Shown: piece by piece, positions 34,055-41,903 of the stretch
Layout of the letters: each line of letters starts with the position of its first letter
Numbering within the stretch: the stretch's first letter is position 1
Assembly (NCBI GenBank): GCA_014649575.1
Contig: BMTH01000004.1
Span: forward strand, 434,001-498,000
Source: Streptomyces griseoincarnatus
Lineage (GTDB): Bacteria > Actinomycetota > Actinomycetes > Streptomycetales > Streptomycetaceae
Length of the DNA: 64,000 nt
Direction of reading: 5' to 3'
Made by a program: the position numbers and the translations under genes
The notes under the pieces: generated by a model
Database searches by the model: none
What the model saw: the letters and a program-made list of their open reading frames with translations, nothing else
What the model was told of the DNA's origin: nothing

Positions 34055-35566
34055 ATGCCCGACCTGCCGAGCCCTCAGGACGCCGCCGAAGCGGCCCTGT
34101 TCTCCGAATGCTGGGACGCGGTGCTCTCCTACGCCGACCTGTGCACGGCGGGTTCGAGCGCCGCCGCGGAACTGGCCCGCGAGGCCTTCGCCGAGGGCAT
34201 ACGGGACCTGCGCGCCGCCGAGTCGGGAAGCGTGCGCGGGACCGGCCGCCGCTCCTCCCGGCTGCCCCGCATCCCCCTGCTGCTGACCGCCGTGCGCACC
34301 ACGGCCGCCGCGTGGGAGAAGGAGGGGCGCGGCCACAAGCTCGACCCAGGGCTGCGGCTGTGGCTGCACTCGGACGAGGCCGCCCGCCACACCGGGCCGC
34401 CCCTCGAACGCCCCATCGCGCTGCGGGCGTTGCGCGACCTCCAGCAGGCGGACGCCGAACTGCTGTGGCTGACCGAGGCGGAGGCGCTGCCGCTGCCCCT
34501 CGTGGCCCGCCGGCTGGGCCTCGACCCCGCCACCACGGCCGACGAACTCGCCCAGGTCGCCCGCCTGTTCCGGGACCGCTGCCACCGCAACCACCTCGAC
34601 TCCCCGATGACCGCCGAGTGCCGCAGCTACGCCCGGCTGCTCGACGCCGTCACCCGCTCGCCCGCCGCGGACACCCCCGAGGACCTGTCCCGGCACCTCG
34701 CCACCTGCCGCCAGTGCGCGGAGGCGGCGGCCTGTCTGCGGCTGAACACCGGCACCCTGCCCGGCGCGCTGGCCGGCGGCGTCATCGGCTGGGGCGGCCT
34801 CGCCTACCTGGAGCGCCGCCGGCGCGCCGCCGAGGTCCGGCTGGGCGCGGGGCACCCGGACGGGCCGGACGGGGACCACGAGGACCCGGCGGGCGAACGG
34901 GGCCGCAAGGCGCGGGTCGTCCGGCACGGGCCGATGGCCGCGGCCGTCGTCGTCTCGCTGCTGGCGCTCGCGGTGTCGCTGATGCCGTTCGGGGACGGCG
35001 GTGACCCGGGGACACCCGCCGCCGACAACGACCGCGGCGGCCCGGTGGCGGCGCCCGCGCCGTCCCTGCCGCCGGTGAGCGCGGCGCCGTCCGGTTCCGC
35101 CGGCGCGGAGGCGCCGGAACCCTCGACCCCCAGCGCCCCGCCGAGCCGTACCGCCCCGTCCTCCCGTACGGCGCACCCGACCCCCGAGCCCGACCCGGAA
35201 CCGCAGGGCACGTCCTCGGGCGCCCCCGCGACGCCGGGCGACGACTCCCAGGCCGCCTGCCTGGTCGACTACGACGTGCTCAACCAGTGGCCGGAGGGCT
35301 ACCAGGCCGCCGTCACCGTGACGACCCGCCACGCCCTGGACGGCTGGCGCGTCGCCTTCACCGTCCCCGAGGGCCACCGCGTCACCCACATGTGGGACGC
35401 GTCGTCCCACCAGACCGACACGCGGGTGACCGCCACGGCGGCCGACTACAACGCCCACGTCCCGGCAGGCGCCCGCCTGTCCTTCGGCTTCCTCACAGCC
35501 CGCCAGGGCTCGGACACCCGGGCGTCCGACTTCACCCTCGACGGCCGGACGTGCGCGGTGGCGTGA
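34055..35566 (+). CDS. Membrane protein joining a sigma-like region, zinc-finger anti-sigma motif and extracellular CBM2 domain
   Basis: The 503-residue protein has four parts. Residues 10-180 are helical and resemble sigma-70 regions 2 and 4 in layout (FSECWDAVLSYADLCTAG; LRALRDLQQADAELLWLTEAEALPLPLVARRLGLDPATT). Residues 185-230 hold an anti-sigma zinc motif H-x3-C-x2-C (His214, Cys218, Cys221 in HLATCRQCAEAA). A membrane segment (residues 293-311, MAAAVVVSLLALAVSLM) and a long Pro/Ser/Thr linker follow. The last 100 residues are a cellulose-binding type 2 domain (CLVDYDVLNQWPEGYQAAVT, GWRVAFTVPEGHRVTHMWD), closed by a terminal Cys. The CBM2 would face outside and could sense polysaccharide, which is inference. 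AGGAG lies 4 nt before the ATG. Confidence 0.83.
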   Translation: MPDLPSPQDAAEAALFSECWDAVLSYADLCTAGSSAAAELAREAFAEGIRDLRAAESGSVRGTGRRSSRLPRIPLLLTAVRTTAAAWEKEGRGHKLDPGLRLWLHSDEAARHTGPPLERPIALRALRDLQQADAELLWLTEAEALPLPLVARRLGLDPATTADELAQVARLFRDRCHRNHLDSPMTAECRSYARLLDAVTRSPAADTPEDLSRHLATCRQCAEAAACLRLNTGTLPGALAGGVIGWGGLAYLERRRRAAEVRLGAGHPDGPDGDHEDPAGERGRKARVVRHGPMAAAVVVSLLALAVSLMPFGDGGDPGTPAADNDRGGPVAAPAPSLPPVSAAPSGSAGAEAPEPSTPSAPPSRTAPSSRTAHPTPEPDPEPQGTSSGAPATPGDDSQAACLVDYDVLNQWPEGYQAAVTVTTRHALDGWRVAFTVPEGHRVTHMWDASSHQTDTRVTATAADYNAHVPAGARLSFGFLTARQGSDTRASDFTLDGRTCAVA

Positions 35567-35665
35567 GGGGGCGCTTCGAGCACCCCCGGGAGCACCGACG
35601 CACGCTACGACCGCGCGGACGCGCCGGCAGCGCAATCCGCGCGCCAGGGGTGCCGCCTGGCCGAC

Positions 35666-35850
35666 GGCGTGCTCCGTGCCACACGGCCGCGGTTGCCCCG
35701 CAACCCGCGGGTGTTGGTGTCGCTTGGGGCGGCGCGCCCGGCCGAGGGCGTGCTCGGTGCCACACGGCCGCAGTACCCCGCACCCCGCGGGCATGCGTGC
35801 CGCTGGGGCGGCACGGGTGGGCGCGGCGGCACCCCGTCGGCGCCGGGCTG
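35666..35850. repeat. Two 81-bp intergenic repeat units
   Basis: Units start at 35666 and 35747. Both begin GGCGTGCTCSGTGCCACACG and share the order CCGCA-CCCCGC-GGG-GGGGCGGC. The second ends in GGCGGCACGGGTGGGCGC, which recurs at 60839-60856. The 339-bp gap between the CBM2 gene and the TetR gene holds no coding sequence. Confidence 0.75.
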
Positions 35851-35905
35851 CGCCACACCCCCCGGCCCACTGCACCACGGGTGACGCAGCGACACGCCAA
35901 GATGC

Positions 35906-36508
35906 TCAGACAACGGCAAGACGGCTGACCAACAGCCAAACCCTCCGCTCCGCGTCCCCCACCGGCAACCGCCCCGCCCGCGTCAGCGTCGCCAACCCGT
36001 GCAACGACGCCCAGAACACCTCCGTGAACAGCCCCGGCTCGACATCCTCCCCCGCCACGTCCCTCAACGTCTCCAACAGCGCCGCGAACCCGTCCTTCAA
36101 CGCCTCCGGCGTGTCCTCCGCCGCGAACGCCAGCCCCCCGTCCAGCTGGAACATCGCGTCGTAGACAGCGGGGTTCCGCTCGGCGAAGTCCAGATACGCC
36201 CGGGCCAGCGCGGTGACCCGCCCCCGCACCCCCTCCACCGAAGCGGACGCACCCACCCCAGCCTCCGCCGAAGCGCCCCGCAGCTCCGCCGCCAGCTCCG
36301 CGGCCCCCTGAAGGGCCACGGCTCCGATGATCTCCCGCTTCCCCCGGAAGTGGCTGTACAGCACGGGCTGGCTGTACTCGATCCGCTCGGCGAGCCGCCG
36401 GGTCGTGACCGCGTCCCAACCCTGCTCCTCGGCGAGTTCCCGCGCCGTGGCGACGATGAGCCGCTCCCGCTCCGCCCGCTCGCGCTGCTTGCGTTCCTGT
36501 ACCGACAT
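35906..36508 (-). CDS. TetR family repressor of the adjacent DUF1772 gene
   Basis: The 200-residue protein has a canonical TetR N-terminus: ERERLIVATARELAEEQGWD, AVTTRRLAERIEYSQPVLYS and HFRGKREIIGAVA. The ligand domain (VRGRVTALARAYLDFAERNP, AVYDAMFQLDGGLAF, PGLFTEVFWASLHGLATLTR) is of the TetR_C_13-like type. It is divergent from the DUF1772 membrane protein. Two 13-bp palindromes with CTAGC half sites lie in the 88-bp gap; one overlaps this gene's -10 (TAGGAT, 36515-36520), so it should repress itself. The -10 ends 6 nt before the ATG, giving a leaderless mRNA. Confidence 0.92.
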   Translation of the reverse strand: MSVQERKQRERAERERLIVATARELAEEQGWDAVTTRRLAERIEYSQPVLYSHFRGKREIIGAVALQGAAELAAELRGASAEAGVGASASVEGVRGRVTALARAYLDFAERNPAVYDAMFQLDGGLAFAAEDTPEALKDGFAALLETLRDVAGEDVEPGLFTEVFWASLHGLATLTRAGRLPVGDAERRVWLLVSRLAVV

Positions 36509-36517
36509 GCCCCGATC

Positions 36518-36530
36518 CTAGCACCGCTAG
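36518..36530. promoter_or_regulatory. TetR operator 1
   Basis: CTAGC-ACC-GCTAG, a palindrome that overlaps the -10 element of the tetR gene. Binding here would block the regulator's own transcription. Confidence 0.7.
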
Positions 36531-36568
36531 ACAATCGAGCATCGGCAGGTCTAGCGTCGACTCGTCAG

Positions 36569-36581
36569 CTAGCAATGCTAG
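36569..36581. promoter_or_regulatory. TetR operator 2
   Basis: CTAGCA-A-TGCTAG, a palindrome with the same half sites as operator 1, 51 bp from it and 16 bp before the start codon of the DUF1772 gene. An extra half site CTAGC lies at 36551-36555. Confidence 0.72.
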
Positions 36582-36596
36582 ATCCAGGGGGATCAC

Positions 36597-37049
36597 ATGC
36601 TCGGCACACTCGAAGTGGCCACCGTCGTCCTCGTCGGCCTGATGGTCGGCGTGGAGTTCTCCGTCGTCTTCGTCATGAACCGCGTCATCGACGCACTCCC
36701 CGAAGACAGCGCCCAACAGGCCCACGCCCACGGCGGCCGCATGCTCGGCGCGGTGATGCCGGTCTGGTACATCGGCTCGCTCGTCCTGGTCGCCGGATGG
36801 GTCGTCGCGGGACGGCACGACCCCGACCCCGGCACCAGCCTCCTCGTCACCGCGGCCGCGCTGCTCGTCCTCAGCGTGATCATGTCGCTGCTGCTGCTCG
36901 TCCCGATCAACAGCCGCAACAAGACCTGGACGCCCGAGAACCGCCCCGCCGACTGGAGGGAGCAGCTCGACCGCTGGGCCCGCTACCACTACGGCCGCCT
37001 CGCCCTGATCGCCGCGGCCTTCATCCTGCTGGCGGCCGCCCGAGGCTGA
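36597..37049 (+). CDS. DUF1772 (anthrone oxygenase-like) membrane protein
   Basis: The 150-residue protein has four membrane segments (VATVVLVGLMVGVEFSVVFV, MPVWYIGSLVLVAGWVVAG, LVTAAALLVLSVIMSLLLLV, LALIAAAFILLAAA). The motif VPINSRNKTW and the late RWARYHYGR are DUF1772 signatures. Some members assist anthrone oxidation; most have unknown function. AGGGGG lies 6 nt before the ATG. Expression is probably repressed by the divergent TetR through the palindrome at 36569. The ligand of that repressor would likely be the protein's substrate, which is inference. Confidence 0.87.
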   Translation: MLGTLEVATVVLVGLMVGVEFSVVFVMNRVIDALPEDSAQQAHAHGGRMLGAVMPVWYIGSLVLVAGWVVAGRHDPDPGTSLLVTAAALLVLSVIMSLLLLVPINSRNKTWTPENRPADWREQLDRWARYHYGRLALIAAAFILLAAARG

Positions 37050-37387
37050 GGCGGGGCGGCCGACGGGGCAGCCGACGGTGAGCGCGGTGACCCGTCGCAA
37101 GGGCGGCACGGTCTCCACCAGGCCAGGGGTCGGCCGCAGGGACGGCCCCGCACTGACGCGGCAGCCTGGTCCGCCCTCCACCTGAGAAGGCGGGCCGCGA
37201 GGGGAGCACGCGGGCCTCACCCGCCCGAACGCGTGTGTGTGGAACCCAGCCCGGCGGACCGCCGGTGCGCCTCACCGGGCATGGGGAAAATCGATGGCGG
37301 GCCGACTCCGGGTCCCCTAATGTGTGGCGGGTCGGCAAGGCGCCCCCGGGCGCCGTTCGTGACGAGGATTACTGGGAGGTGTGACCG
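37050..37387. other. Long untranslated region ahead of the rsgA leader peptide
   Basis: No gene is seen. TAATGT at 37318-37323 is a possible -10. GGCGCCC and GGGCGCC (37339-37354) form a small hairpin between it and the leader peptide. Confidence 0.4.
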
Positions 37388-37459
37388 ATGGCTGTCTCTG
37401 TGAGGGGCCGTGCCCGCATTCAGTCGTTCGTTTCGTTCACCTCCGTGGTCTCCGGCTGA
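37388..37459 (+). CDS. Short leader peptide upstream of rsgA, 23 residues
   Basis: ATG 37388 has GGGAGG 8 nt ahead, the best ribosome site in the region. The 23 codons begin MAVSVRGRARIQSFV and end SFTSVVSG, then TGA. The peptide is rich in Ser and Val and starts with a basic stretch. It is followed at once by a 7-bp hairpin (37473-37492) and a CCCTTC/GAAGGG palindrome that includes the rsgA ribosome site. The arrangement suggests translational or transcriptional attenuation. No known leader family was recognised. Confidence 0.6.
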   Translation: MAVSVRGRARIQSFVSFTSVVSG

Positions 37460-37472
37460 CCTCTCCTCGTCT

Positions 37473-37516
37473 CGCGCGTCCGTGAACGCGCGCCGCCGGG
37501 GCCGCCCTTCGAAGGG
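37473..37516 (+). promoter_or_regulatory. Hairpins between the leader peptide and rsgA
   Basis: CGCGCGT (37473-37479) pairs with ACGCGCG (37486-37492). CCCTTCGAAGGG (37505-37516) is self-complementary and contains the rsgA ribosome-binding sequence GAAGGG, so folding could hide it. Confidence 0.5.
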
Positions 37517-37522
37517 TTCCCC

Positions 37523-38632
37523 TTGAATCTCTCCTCTCCTTCCACCTCCACCTCATCGCACCCGCTCGCTCCCTACGGCTGGGACGAGGAGTGGGAGCGG
37601 GCCTTCGCCCCGTACGGCGCCCAGGGGCTGGTGCCGGGCCGGGTGGTCCGGGTCGACCGGGGGCTGTGCGACCTGGCCACCCCGGACGGGGTGATCCGTG
37701 CCGACACCGAGTACGTCGTCCCCCGTGACCCGATGAAGGTCGTCTGCACGGGCGACTGGGCCGCCGTCGACGCCGAGGGCGCCCGCCCCCGTTACGTGCG
37801 GACGCTGCTGCCCCGCCGTACCGCGTTCGTGCGGTCCACCTCCTCCAAGCGGTCCGAGGGGCAGATCCTCGCCGCGAACGTCGACCACGCGGTCGTCGCC
37901 GTGTCCCTCGCCGTCGAGCTGGACCTCGCCCGGATCGAGCGGTTCCTCGCGCTGGCGTGGGAGTCCGGGGCGCAGCCGGTCGTGGTGCTCACCAAGGCCG
38001 ACCTCGTACCGGACGCGGTGACCCGCTCGTACCTCGTGCAGGACGTCGGGACGACCGCGCCGGGCGTGCCCGTCCTCACCGTCAGCGCGCAGGACGGCGA
38101 AGGGCTCGACGTGCTCGCCGCGATCGTGTCCGGCGGGACCTCGGTGCTGCTCGGGCAGTCCGGCGCCGGCAAGTCCACCCTGGCGAACGCCCTCCTCGGC
38201 GAGGACGTGATGGACGTCCAGGCCACCCGGGACGTCGACGGCAAGGGCCGGCACACCACCACGACCCGCAACCTGCTCCTGATGCCCGGCGGGGGAGTCC
38301 TCATCGACACACCCGGTCTGCGGGGCGTCGGCCTGTGGGACGCCGGCACGGGTGTCGGCCAGGTGTTCTCCGAGATCCAGGATCTCGCCGAGAACTGCCG
38401 GTTCCACGACTGCGCCCACGAGGGCGAACCCGGCTGTGCCGTCCTCGACGCGATCGCGACGGGAGAGCTGCCGCAGCGCCGCCTGGACAGCTACCGCAAG
38501 CTGCTCCGGGAGAACCAGTACATCGTCGCCAAGACCGACGCCCGCCTCCGCGCCGAGCTGCGCAAGGACTGGAAGCGCAAGGGCGCCATCGGCAAGGCCG
38601 CCATGGAGGCCAAGCGGGGGCGGCTGCGCTGA
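37523..38632 (+). CDS. rsgA: Ribosome small-subunit GTPase RsgA
   Basis: RsgA is a circularly permuted GTPase that helps late 30S subunit maturation. The 369 residues show an N-terminal OB-like domain (VPGRVVRVDRGLCDLATPDG), then the permuted G motifs: G4 TKAD at 157-160 before G1 GQSGAGKST at 211-219 and G3 DTPG at 262-265. The C-terminal zinc knuckle is CRFHDCAHEGEPGC. The protein ends in a basic KRKGAIGKAAMEAKRGR helix. It starts at TTG 37523 with GAAGGG about 6 nt before it. A short leader peptide and hairpins precede it. A bidirectional terminator follows. Confidence 0.94.
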   Translation: MNLSSPSTSTSSHPLAPYGWDEEWERAFAPYGAQGLVPGRVVRVDRGLCDLATPDGVIRADTEYVVPRDPMKVVCTGDWAAVDAEGARPRYVRTLLPRRTAFVRSTSSKRSEGQILAANVDHAVVAVSLAVELDLARIERFLALAWESGAQPVVVLTKADLVPDAVTRSYLVQDVGTTAPGVPVLTVSAQDGEGLDVLAAIVSGGTSVLLGQSGAGKSTLANALLGEDVMDVQATRDVDGKGRHTTTTRNLLLMPGGGVLIDTPGLRGVGLWDAGTGVGQVFSEIQDLAENCRFHDCAHEGEPGCAVLDAIATGELPQRRLDSYRKLLRENQYIVAKTDARLRAELRKDWKRKGAIGKAAMEAKRGRLR

Positions 38633-38654
38633 CACCCCCGCCGCGCTGACACCC

Positions 38655-38692
38655 CGCACCGCCGGGTGCCCTCGACGGCACCCGGCGGTGCG
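38655..38692. terminator. Bidirectional terminator between rsgA and the MerR gene
   Basis: CGCACCGCCGGGTGCC (38655-38670) and GGCACCCGGCGGTGCG (38677-38692) form a perfect 16-bp stem with loop CTCGAC. It sits between two converging genes. Confidence 0.9.
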
Positions 38693-38694
38693 GC

Positions 38695-39699
38695 TCAGCC
38701 CGGCTCCCGCAGCTCCAGCACGTACCGCGCCGTCAACGCCACCGCCCGGTCCCCGTCCCCGGTCAGGGAGGTCAGCGTGTCCCTGGCCGCCGGGCCCGGG
38801 ATCTCGGCCAGCGCCTGCGTCACGCGGCGGCGCGCGGACGAATCCAGGGCGGTGTCGGCCAGGCGGTCCGACAGTGCCGTCACGATACGGTCCGCCACCG
38901 CCGCGTCGCCCGCCAGCGTCCCCAGCGCGTCCGCCGCGTCGACGTCGTTCGCCTCCTCGACGACCATGCCGACCAGTTCCGGCATCGCCTCCGCCACCCC
39001 GCGCGCCCCCAGCTCCAGGGCCGCGGTCCGGCGTACGGACGGGTCCGTGTCCCCGAGCGCCTCCCGCAGCAGCGCCGTGGCCCGCTCGCCCGGGATCTCC
39101 GCCAGGCACCGCACCGCCCGCCCCCGCACCTCCGGCAGCGCCGACCCCAGCCCCGCCGCCAGCAGCTCCGGGCCCCGTTCGCCCGCCTGCGCCAGCGCCC
39201 ACCGCAGGGCCCCGGCGACATTGGGGTCCGTCTCGCTCAGCACCGCCTCCACCAGCGCCTCCACCGGCACCGGCGCGGTGTCCACCGACGACAGGGCCGC
39301 GCGCTGCCGCATCCCCGCGTCCCCCGACCGCAGGTTCCGTAGCAGCGCGACGACCTGGAGGACCTCCTGCCAGTCGGCGGGTTCCGCCGCGTCGATCCGC
39401 TGGAGCCGCGTCAGCAGCTCCGTCTCCCGCGCGATGCGCTCCCGCGTCCGCCGCGCCAGGTCCGCCACGAGACCGGACGGGGTGAATCCGGGGTCGTCCA
39501 GGGCCCGGCCCACGTCCCGCAGCGACAACCCCAGCGACCGCAGGCTCTCCACGTGGAAGATCCGCCGGATGTCCTCCTGCGTGTACGCGCGGTACCCGGC
39601 CGCCGTACGGCCCGTCGGCCGCACCAGGCCCAGCGACTCGTAGTGCCGCAGCATGCGGGGGCTGACCCCGGACCGCCGCGCCACCTCACCGATCAGCAC
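38695..39699 (-). CDS. MerR family regulator with C-terminal HEAT repeats
   Basis: The 334-residue protein has an N-terminal MerR winged helix: MLIGEVARRSGVSPRMLRHY, ESLGLVRPTGRTAAGYRAYT, and QEDIRRIFHVESLRSLGLSL. A helical linker (TRERIARETELLTRLQRIDA) follows. From about residue 140 the protein is a chain of HEAT-like helical repeats, for example DPNVAGALRWALAQAGERGP, LPEVRGRAVRCLAEIPGERA and DPSVRRTAALELGARGVAEA. HEAT repeats instead of a small-molecule pocket suggest a protein or nucleic-acid partner. The GTG start overlaps the end of the upstream HEAT gene by 14 nt, so the two are translationally coupled. Confidence 0.87.
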   Translation of the reverse strand: MLIGEVARRSGVSPRMLRHYESLGLVRPTGRTAAGYRAYTQEDIRRIFHVESLRSLGLSLRDVGRALDDPGFTPSGLVADLARRTRERIARETELLTRLQRIDAAEPADWQEVLQVVALLRNLRSGDAGMRQRAALSSVDTAPVPVEALVEAVLSETDPNVAGALRWALAQAGERGPELLAAGLGSALPEVRGRAVRCLAEIPGERATALLREALGDTDPSVRRTAALELGARGVAEAMPELVGMVVEEANDVDAADALGTLAGDAAVADRIVTALSDRLADTALDSSARRRVTQALAEIPGPAARDTLTSLTGDGDRAVALTARYVLELREPG

Positions 39700-40387
39700 G
39701 CCCGTCCCACTCCTCCCCGCCTGGAGGCCCGTCCGGCCCCAGTGACACCACCCGCTTCGCCTCCTCCACCGCGTACGCGAACCCCGCCTCAGGGTCGCGC
39801 CGCAGCAGCTCCGTCGCGAGCGCGTGCCCCCGGACCCGCGGGTCCGGACGGTCCGCCGCGGCCCGCACCGGCGGGACCGCCGGCTCGCCCAGCTCGACCA
39901 GCGCCCTGCTGAGACTCAGATGCGTCTCCCGCCCGCCCCGCCCGAGCTGCGACACCAGCACCTCCGCCAGCTCCGCCGCCTCGTCCTCCGGCGCCAGCAG
40001 CACCGCCGTGCGCCAGGCGGTCCGCGCCACCTCGTCGTCCGGGTCGGTCAGCAGCGACCGGGGAACAGCGGGCCACACGCTCCGGTCCCCGATCTTGGAC
40101 AGGGTGTGCAGCGCCTGGCTCCGGGCGCGGGCGTTCGGCGACCCCAGCTCGGCCAGGACCCGCGGCACCGTCACCGTCGCAGGGTGCCGGGTCAGGGCCC
40201 ACGTCAGCATGTCCCGCACATGGAACACGGGTTCCACCCCGCACCGCTCCACCAGCGGCTCCACGAACCCCGGGTCCGGGGCCGACCCGGACGCCAGCGC
40301 CGCGCGCAGCCGCACCGAGGAGTCGTCGTGCCGCAGTCCCGCGAGCACCCGTGCTGTTGTCGTCGTCTCCGCCTTGGGCGTGGTCAT
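39686..40387 (-). CDS. HEAT-repeat protein, first gene of the MerR operon
   Basis: This 233-residue protein is built almost entirely of HEAT-like repeats: ARVLAGLRHDDSSVRLRAAL, VFHVRDMLTWALTRHPATVT, VPRVLAELGSPNARARSQAL, HTLSKIGDRSVWPAVPRSLL, DPDDEVARTAWRTAVLL and RPDPRVRGHALATELLRRDP. No enzyme motif is seen. HEAT proteins in bacteria include scaffold proteins, phycobilin lyase relatives and the AlkC/AlkD DNA glycosylases; no match to a glycosylase active site is claimed. GGAGG lies 8 nt before ATG 40387. The promoter ahead has a MerR-type dyad. It probably works with the MerR-HEAT protein encoded next. Confidence 0.83.
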   Translation of the reverse strand: MTTPKAETTTTARVLAGLRHDDSSVRLRAALASGSAPDPGFVEPLVERCGVEPVFHVRDMLTWALTRHPATVTVPRVLAELGSPNARARSQALHTLSKIGDRSVWPAVPRSLLTDPDDEVARTAWRTAVLLAPEDEAAELAEVLVSQLGRGGRETHLSLSRALVELGEPAVPPVRAAADRPDPRVRGHALATELLRRDPEAGFAYAVEEAKRVVSLGPDGPPGGEEWDGRADR

Positions 40388-40408
40388 CGGAGCACCTCCA
40401 GGCACGCC

Positions 40409-40439
40409 AGTGAAGACCTTCTCACCGTGTCAGGGTCAA
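40409..40439 (-). promoter_or_regulatory. MerR-type promoter and operator of the HEAT-MerR operon
   Basis: On the reverse strand, TTGACC (40439-40434) and TTCACT (40414-40409) are 19 bp apart, the stretched spacing typical of MerR-controlled promoters. The spacer is a dyad, GACCnTnnCAC then nGTGnnAnGGTC (40415-40437). Autoregulation by the downstream MerR protein is the likely reading. Confidence 0.7.
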
Positions 40440-40517
40440 GAACCCGAGGGAGGCCCCTCAGGTTCCCTGTCCGATTTCCGCCAGCCGCGCCGTCGCCGCC
40501 AAGGGACACTGGACCGT

Positions 40518-41903
40518 ATGACGGACGAGGACAGCAGGTACGAGGCGGTGCGCAGCCGGGACGCGCGGTTCGACGGCGTGTTCTTCTTCGCCGTCGAGAC
40601 CACCGGCATCTACTGCCGGCCCAGCTGCCCCGCAGTCACCGCGAAACGCGCCCACGTGCGCTTCTTCCCGACCGCCGCCGCGGCCCAGGGCGCGGGCTTC
40701 CGCGCCTGTCGGCGCTGCCGCCCCGACGCCGTGCCCGGCTCCGCCGAGTGGAACGTTCGGGCCGACGCCGTGGGCCGCGCCATGCGGCTCATCGCGGACG
40801 GCGTCGTCGACCGCGAAGGCGTCGCCGGGCTCGCCGCGCGCCTCGGCTACAGCGCCCGCCAGGTGCAGCGGCAGCTCACCGCGGAGCTGGGCGCCGGACC
40901 GGTCGCCCTGGCCCGCGCCCAGCGCGCCCACACCGCGCGCGTGCTGCTCCAGACCACCGGCCTGCCGGTCACGGAGGTGGCCTGGGCCGCCGGTTTCGCC
41001 AGCGTCAGGCAGTTCAACGACACCGTCCGCGCCGTGTACGCCACCACGCCCACCGGACTGCGCGCCACCGCGTCCCGCAGGGGCAGGCCCCGCCCCGGCA
41101 CCCCCACCGCCGGGGTGCCCCTGCGCCTCGCCCACCGGGGCCCCTACCGGGCGAGCCTCGTCTTCGACCTGCTGGAACGGGAGGCCGTCCCGGGCGTCGA
41201 GGTGATGACCGGGACGCCCGGCGCCCGCACCTACCGACGTACCCTGCGCCTGCCCTACGGCACCGGCATCGCCGCCGTCGAGGAGCGCCCGCACACCGGC
41301 ACGGGCGCCCGCCCCGGCGGCTGGCTCGGCGCCCGCGTCCACCTCACCGACCTGCGCGACCTGACCACCGCCGTGCAGCGGCTGCGCCGGCTGTTCGACC
41401 TGGACGCCGACCCCTATGCCGTCGACGAGCGCCTCGGCGCCGACGCCCGGCTCGCCCCGCTGGTCGCGGCCCGCCCCGGACTGCGCTCGCCCGGCGCCGC
41501 CGACCCCGACGAGGTCGCGGTACGGGCGCTCGTGGGCCGCGACACGGCCGCCGAGCTGGTCCGCCGCTACGGCAAACGGCTCGACGCGCCCTGCGGCGGC
41601 CTCACCCATCTGTTCCCGGAGTCCGCCGTCCTCGCCGGCGCCGAACCCGACGGCACCCTGGGCGCGCTCACCGCCGCCCTGGCCGACGGCGCCGTACGGC
41701 TCGGGCCCGGCGCCGACCGGGACGCGGCGCGGGACGCCCTCGCCGCCGTCCCCGGCCTCGACGACCGTACGGCCGCCGAGATCCGCACCCGTGCGCTCGG
41801 CGACCCCGACGTGGCCCCGCCCGGCCTCGACGCCCCCGACAGCTGGCGCCCCTGGCGCTCGTACGCCCTCAACCACCTGCGCGCCGCAGGGGAGTTGGAG
41901 TGA
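40518..41903 (+). CDS. Ada-AlkA fusion: methylphosphotriester-sensing regulator and 3-methyladenine DNA glycosylase
   Basis: The 461-residue protein joins alkylation sensing with base excision. The Ada zinc domain has ligands Cys33, Cys37, Cys64 and Cys67 (YCRPSC, ACRRC); Cys33 corresponds to the methyl-accepting Cys38 of E. coli Ada. An AraC helix-turn-helix domain follows (residues about 75-170, VAGLAARLGYSARQVQRQLT, VTEVAWAAGFASVRQFNDTV). The C-terminal half is an AlkA N-domain (VPLRLAHRGPYRASLVFDLL) and a helix-hairpin-helix glycosylase domain ending ALAAVPGLDDRTAAEIRTRA, with Asp of DSWRPWRSYALNHLR as expected. GACACT ends 7 nt before ATG 40518. Its stop overlaps the ogt start. Confidence 0.93.
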   Translation: MTDEDSRYEAVRSRDARFDGVFFFAVETTGIYCRPSCPAVTAKRAHVRFFPTAAAAQGAGFRACRRCRPDAVPGSAEWNVRADAVGRAMRLIADGVVDREGVAGLAARLGYSARQVQRQLTAELGAGPVALARAQRAHTARVLLQTTGLPVTEVAWAAGFASVRQFNDTVRAVYATTPTGLRATASRRGRPRPGTPTAGVPLRLAHRGPYRASLVFDLLEREAVPGVEVMTGTPGARTYRRTLRLPYGTGIAAVEERPHTGTGARPGGWLGARVHLTDLRDLTTAVQRLRRLFDLDADPYAVDERLGADARLAPLVAARPGLRSPGAADPDEVAVRALVGRDTAAELVRRYGKRLDAPCGGLTHLFPESAVLAGAEPDGTLGALTAALADGAVRLGPGADRDAARDALAAVPGLDDRTAAEIRTRALGDPDVAPPGLDAPDSWRPWRSYALNHLRAAGELE

